Shown: piece by piece, positions 4,660 through 5,781 of the stretch | How the letters are laid out: each line of letters begins with the position of its first letter | How positions within the stretch are numbered: the stretch's first letter is position 1 | Notes under the pieces: generated by a model | What the model saw: only the letters and a program-made list of their open reading frames with translations | Databases searched by the model: none | Told to the model about the DNA's origin: nothing | Assembly: GCA_964642165.1 (NCBI GenBank) | Contig: CAZXOC010000387.1 | Coordinates: 1-5,781, forward strand | Direction: 5' to 3' | Origin: CAYRVX01 sp964642165 | Lineage (GTDB): Bacteria; Planctomycetota; Phycisphaerae; SM23-33 | DNA length: 5,781 bases | Program-made: the position numbers and the translations under genes

Positions 4660-5781
4660 GCCCGCGCCGCGTCGCGATCGCGGTCGTCTGCCTGGCCGGC
4701 GCGCTCCTGGCGGCGCTGGTGGTCCGGGCGATCCTGTCGCGGCCGGAGCCGGGCGCCCTGGTGGGCCGGACGGTCTTGCCGAAGGGCATCATGGGCACGC
4801 GCTGCACCCTGACGGCCGTGACGCCCCAGGCGCACGCGGACCGCGCGGCCGAGGCCCTCCAGCGTGCCGAGAACGCCCTCCGCGGCGTCGAGCACCGCAT
4901 GAGCACGTACGTCGAGCTGTCGGAGCTGTCGCGGCTCAACGCCGCCCCCGCCCGACGCGTGGTGAGGCTCTCGCCCCAGACGATGGACGTCCTGCGCCTG
5001 GCCAGGGAGCTGCACGGCCAGACCGCCGGGGCCTTCGACGCGACGTGCCTGCCGGTCTTCGCGCTGTGGGCCCGCGCCGGCAGGCAGCAGCGCGTGCCGA
5101 CCAGCGCCGAGTTGGCGGCGGCGAAGCGGGCGTGCGGCTGGGACAAGTTCGAGCTGCTCGACGGCGGCGCGAGAAAGACCGTCGACGCGGCGGGCGTCGG
5201 GCTGGGCGGCGTCGCCAAGGGCTTCGCGGTCGACCGGGCCGCCGAGGCGCTGCGGCGCGCCGGCTGCGACGGCGGGCTCGTCGACGTCGGCGGCGACATC
5301 CGCTGCTTCGGCCTCTCGCCGAAGGGCAAACCGTGGCACGTCGCCGTGCAGGACCCCTTCCAGCCCGGCAGCGGGTACTTCTTCGGCATGCTCGAGCTGA
5401 CCGACCACGCCGTCTGCACCAGCGGCAACTACGAGCGGTTCGTGGTGATCGACGGCCAACGGTTCAGCCACATCATCGACCCGCGCAACGGCATACCGGT
5501 GGACTTCGCCCCCTCCGTGACGGTCGTCGCGCCGACCGCCGCCGTCGCCGACGGCTGGGCGACCGCCCTCAGCGTCCTCGGCAAGGCCGGGCTGAAGCGC
5601 ATCCCCGCCGCCAGCGGCATCGAGGCCATGATCGTCGAGGGCGGCCCCCGCGACTACCGCACGCACCAGACGCCCGGCTTCGCGGAGCTGCTCGTCGAGC
5701 CCGTCCCCCAGCCGCCGAGGCAGCCCGCGCAGCGCACGGCCCCGCGCGCGCCCGCCACCAAGCCGATCCCTCGCGGCGACT
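4656..5781 (+). CDS. apbE: FAD:protein FMN transferase (ApbE family), 3' end outside window
   Basis: ApbE attaches FMN from FAD to Thr or Ser of exported flavoproteins such as NqrB/NqrC or RnfG-type subunits, working outside the cytoplasmic membrane. Visible are 375 codons with no stop. An N-terminal membrane segment or signal anchor (about 5-25) has no clear lipobox. Then come GIMGT (44-48), RMSTYVELSELSRLN (81-95), GAFDAT (125-130), GLGGVAKGFAVDRAAEAL (182-199), VDVGGDIRCFG (209-219), CTSGNYERF (254-262), SHIIDPRNG (271-279) and the metal-binding APTAAVADGWATALSVLG segment (292-309) with Asp299 and Thr303. The catalytic domain appears complete by about 348; a Pro/Ala/Arg-rich tail then runs off the edge. 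The ATG overlaps the queF stop (ATGA), with only a weak GAGG 12 bases upstream, so translation is probably coupled to queF. No flavinylation target is seen in the window. Confidence 0.96.
   Translation, partial: MSPRRVAIAVVCLAGALLAALVVRAILSRPEPGALVGRTVLPKGIMGTRCTLTAVTPQAHADRAAEALQRAENALRGVEHRMSTYVELSELSRLNAAPARRVVRLSPQTMDVLRLARELHGQTAGAFDATCLPVFALWARAGRQQRVPTSAELAAAKRACGWDKFELLDGGARKTVDAAGVGLGGVAKGFAVDRAAEALRRAGCDGGLVDVGGDIRCFGLSPKGKPWHVAVQDPFQPGSGYFFGMLELTDHAVCTSGNYERFVVIDGQRFSHIIDPRNGIPVDFAPSVTVVAPTAAVADGWATALSVLGKAGLKRIPAASGIEAMIVEGGPRDYRTHQTPGFAELLVEPVPQPPRQPAQRTAPRAPATKPIPRGD

Noticed and set aside
4515..5666. 383-codon minus-strand frame opposite apbE
   Set aside because: The product is repetitive Ala/Arg/Gly/Asp sequence with no domain, while the plus strand encodes clear ApbE motifs throughout.
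1..5781. CRISPR array, tRNA gene, insertion sequence or attachment site
   Set aside because: No regularly spaced repeats, tRNA-like cloverleaf, transposase frame or paired terminal repeats were recognised anywhere in the window.

Overview
The window is very GC-rich, densely coded bacterial DNA with a strong preference for codons ending in G or C. The gene mix suits a Gram-negative bacterium of the planctomycete type, perhaps a Phycisphaerae-like lineage. It includes a MoxR ATPase, a GDSL/SGNH hydrolase, a secreted HEAT-repeat protein, a GG-N10-GC sigma-54 promoter and a membrane-anchored ApbE. The taxonomic placement is an inference from style and has no marker gene behind it.

Layout: (1) Positions 1-710 hold the 3' part of a MoxR-family AAA+ ATPase, followed by a GC hairpin. 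(2) Positions 744-2909 hold a probable promoter and a two-gene operon: an SGNH hydrolase (832-1413), then a signal-peptide-bearing HEAT-repeat protein (1410-2909) whose GTG start overlaps the previous stop by 4 bases. (3) Positions 2910-3498 look like an intergenic region but are full of signals. They contain GC hairpins, nested inverted repeats, a sigma-54 promoter with exact GG-N10-GC spacing, a purine-rich ribosome binding site, a 91-codon reading frame of atypical codon use, and two strong hairpins. This is the least explained part. (4) Positions 3499-4659 hold a divergent pair of queuosine-pathway genes, queC (minus) and queF (plus), back to back around a short AT-rich patch with a good sigma-70-type promoter for queF. 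(5) Positions 4656-5781 hold apbE (FAD:protein FMN transferase), overlapping queF by 4 bases and running off the window.

Functionally, QueC makes preQ0 and QueF reduces it to preQ1, so the pair covers two consecutive steps of tRNA queuosine synthesis. ApbE is translationally coupled to QueF but has no obvious pathway link. The SGNH/HEAT operon is of unknown role. The best candidate for something undescribed is the sigma-54-driven unit at about 3021-3534, which could be a small protein gene, a structured RNA, or both.
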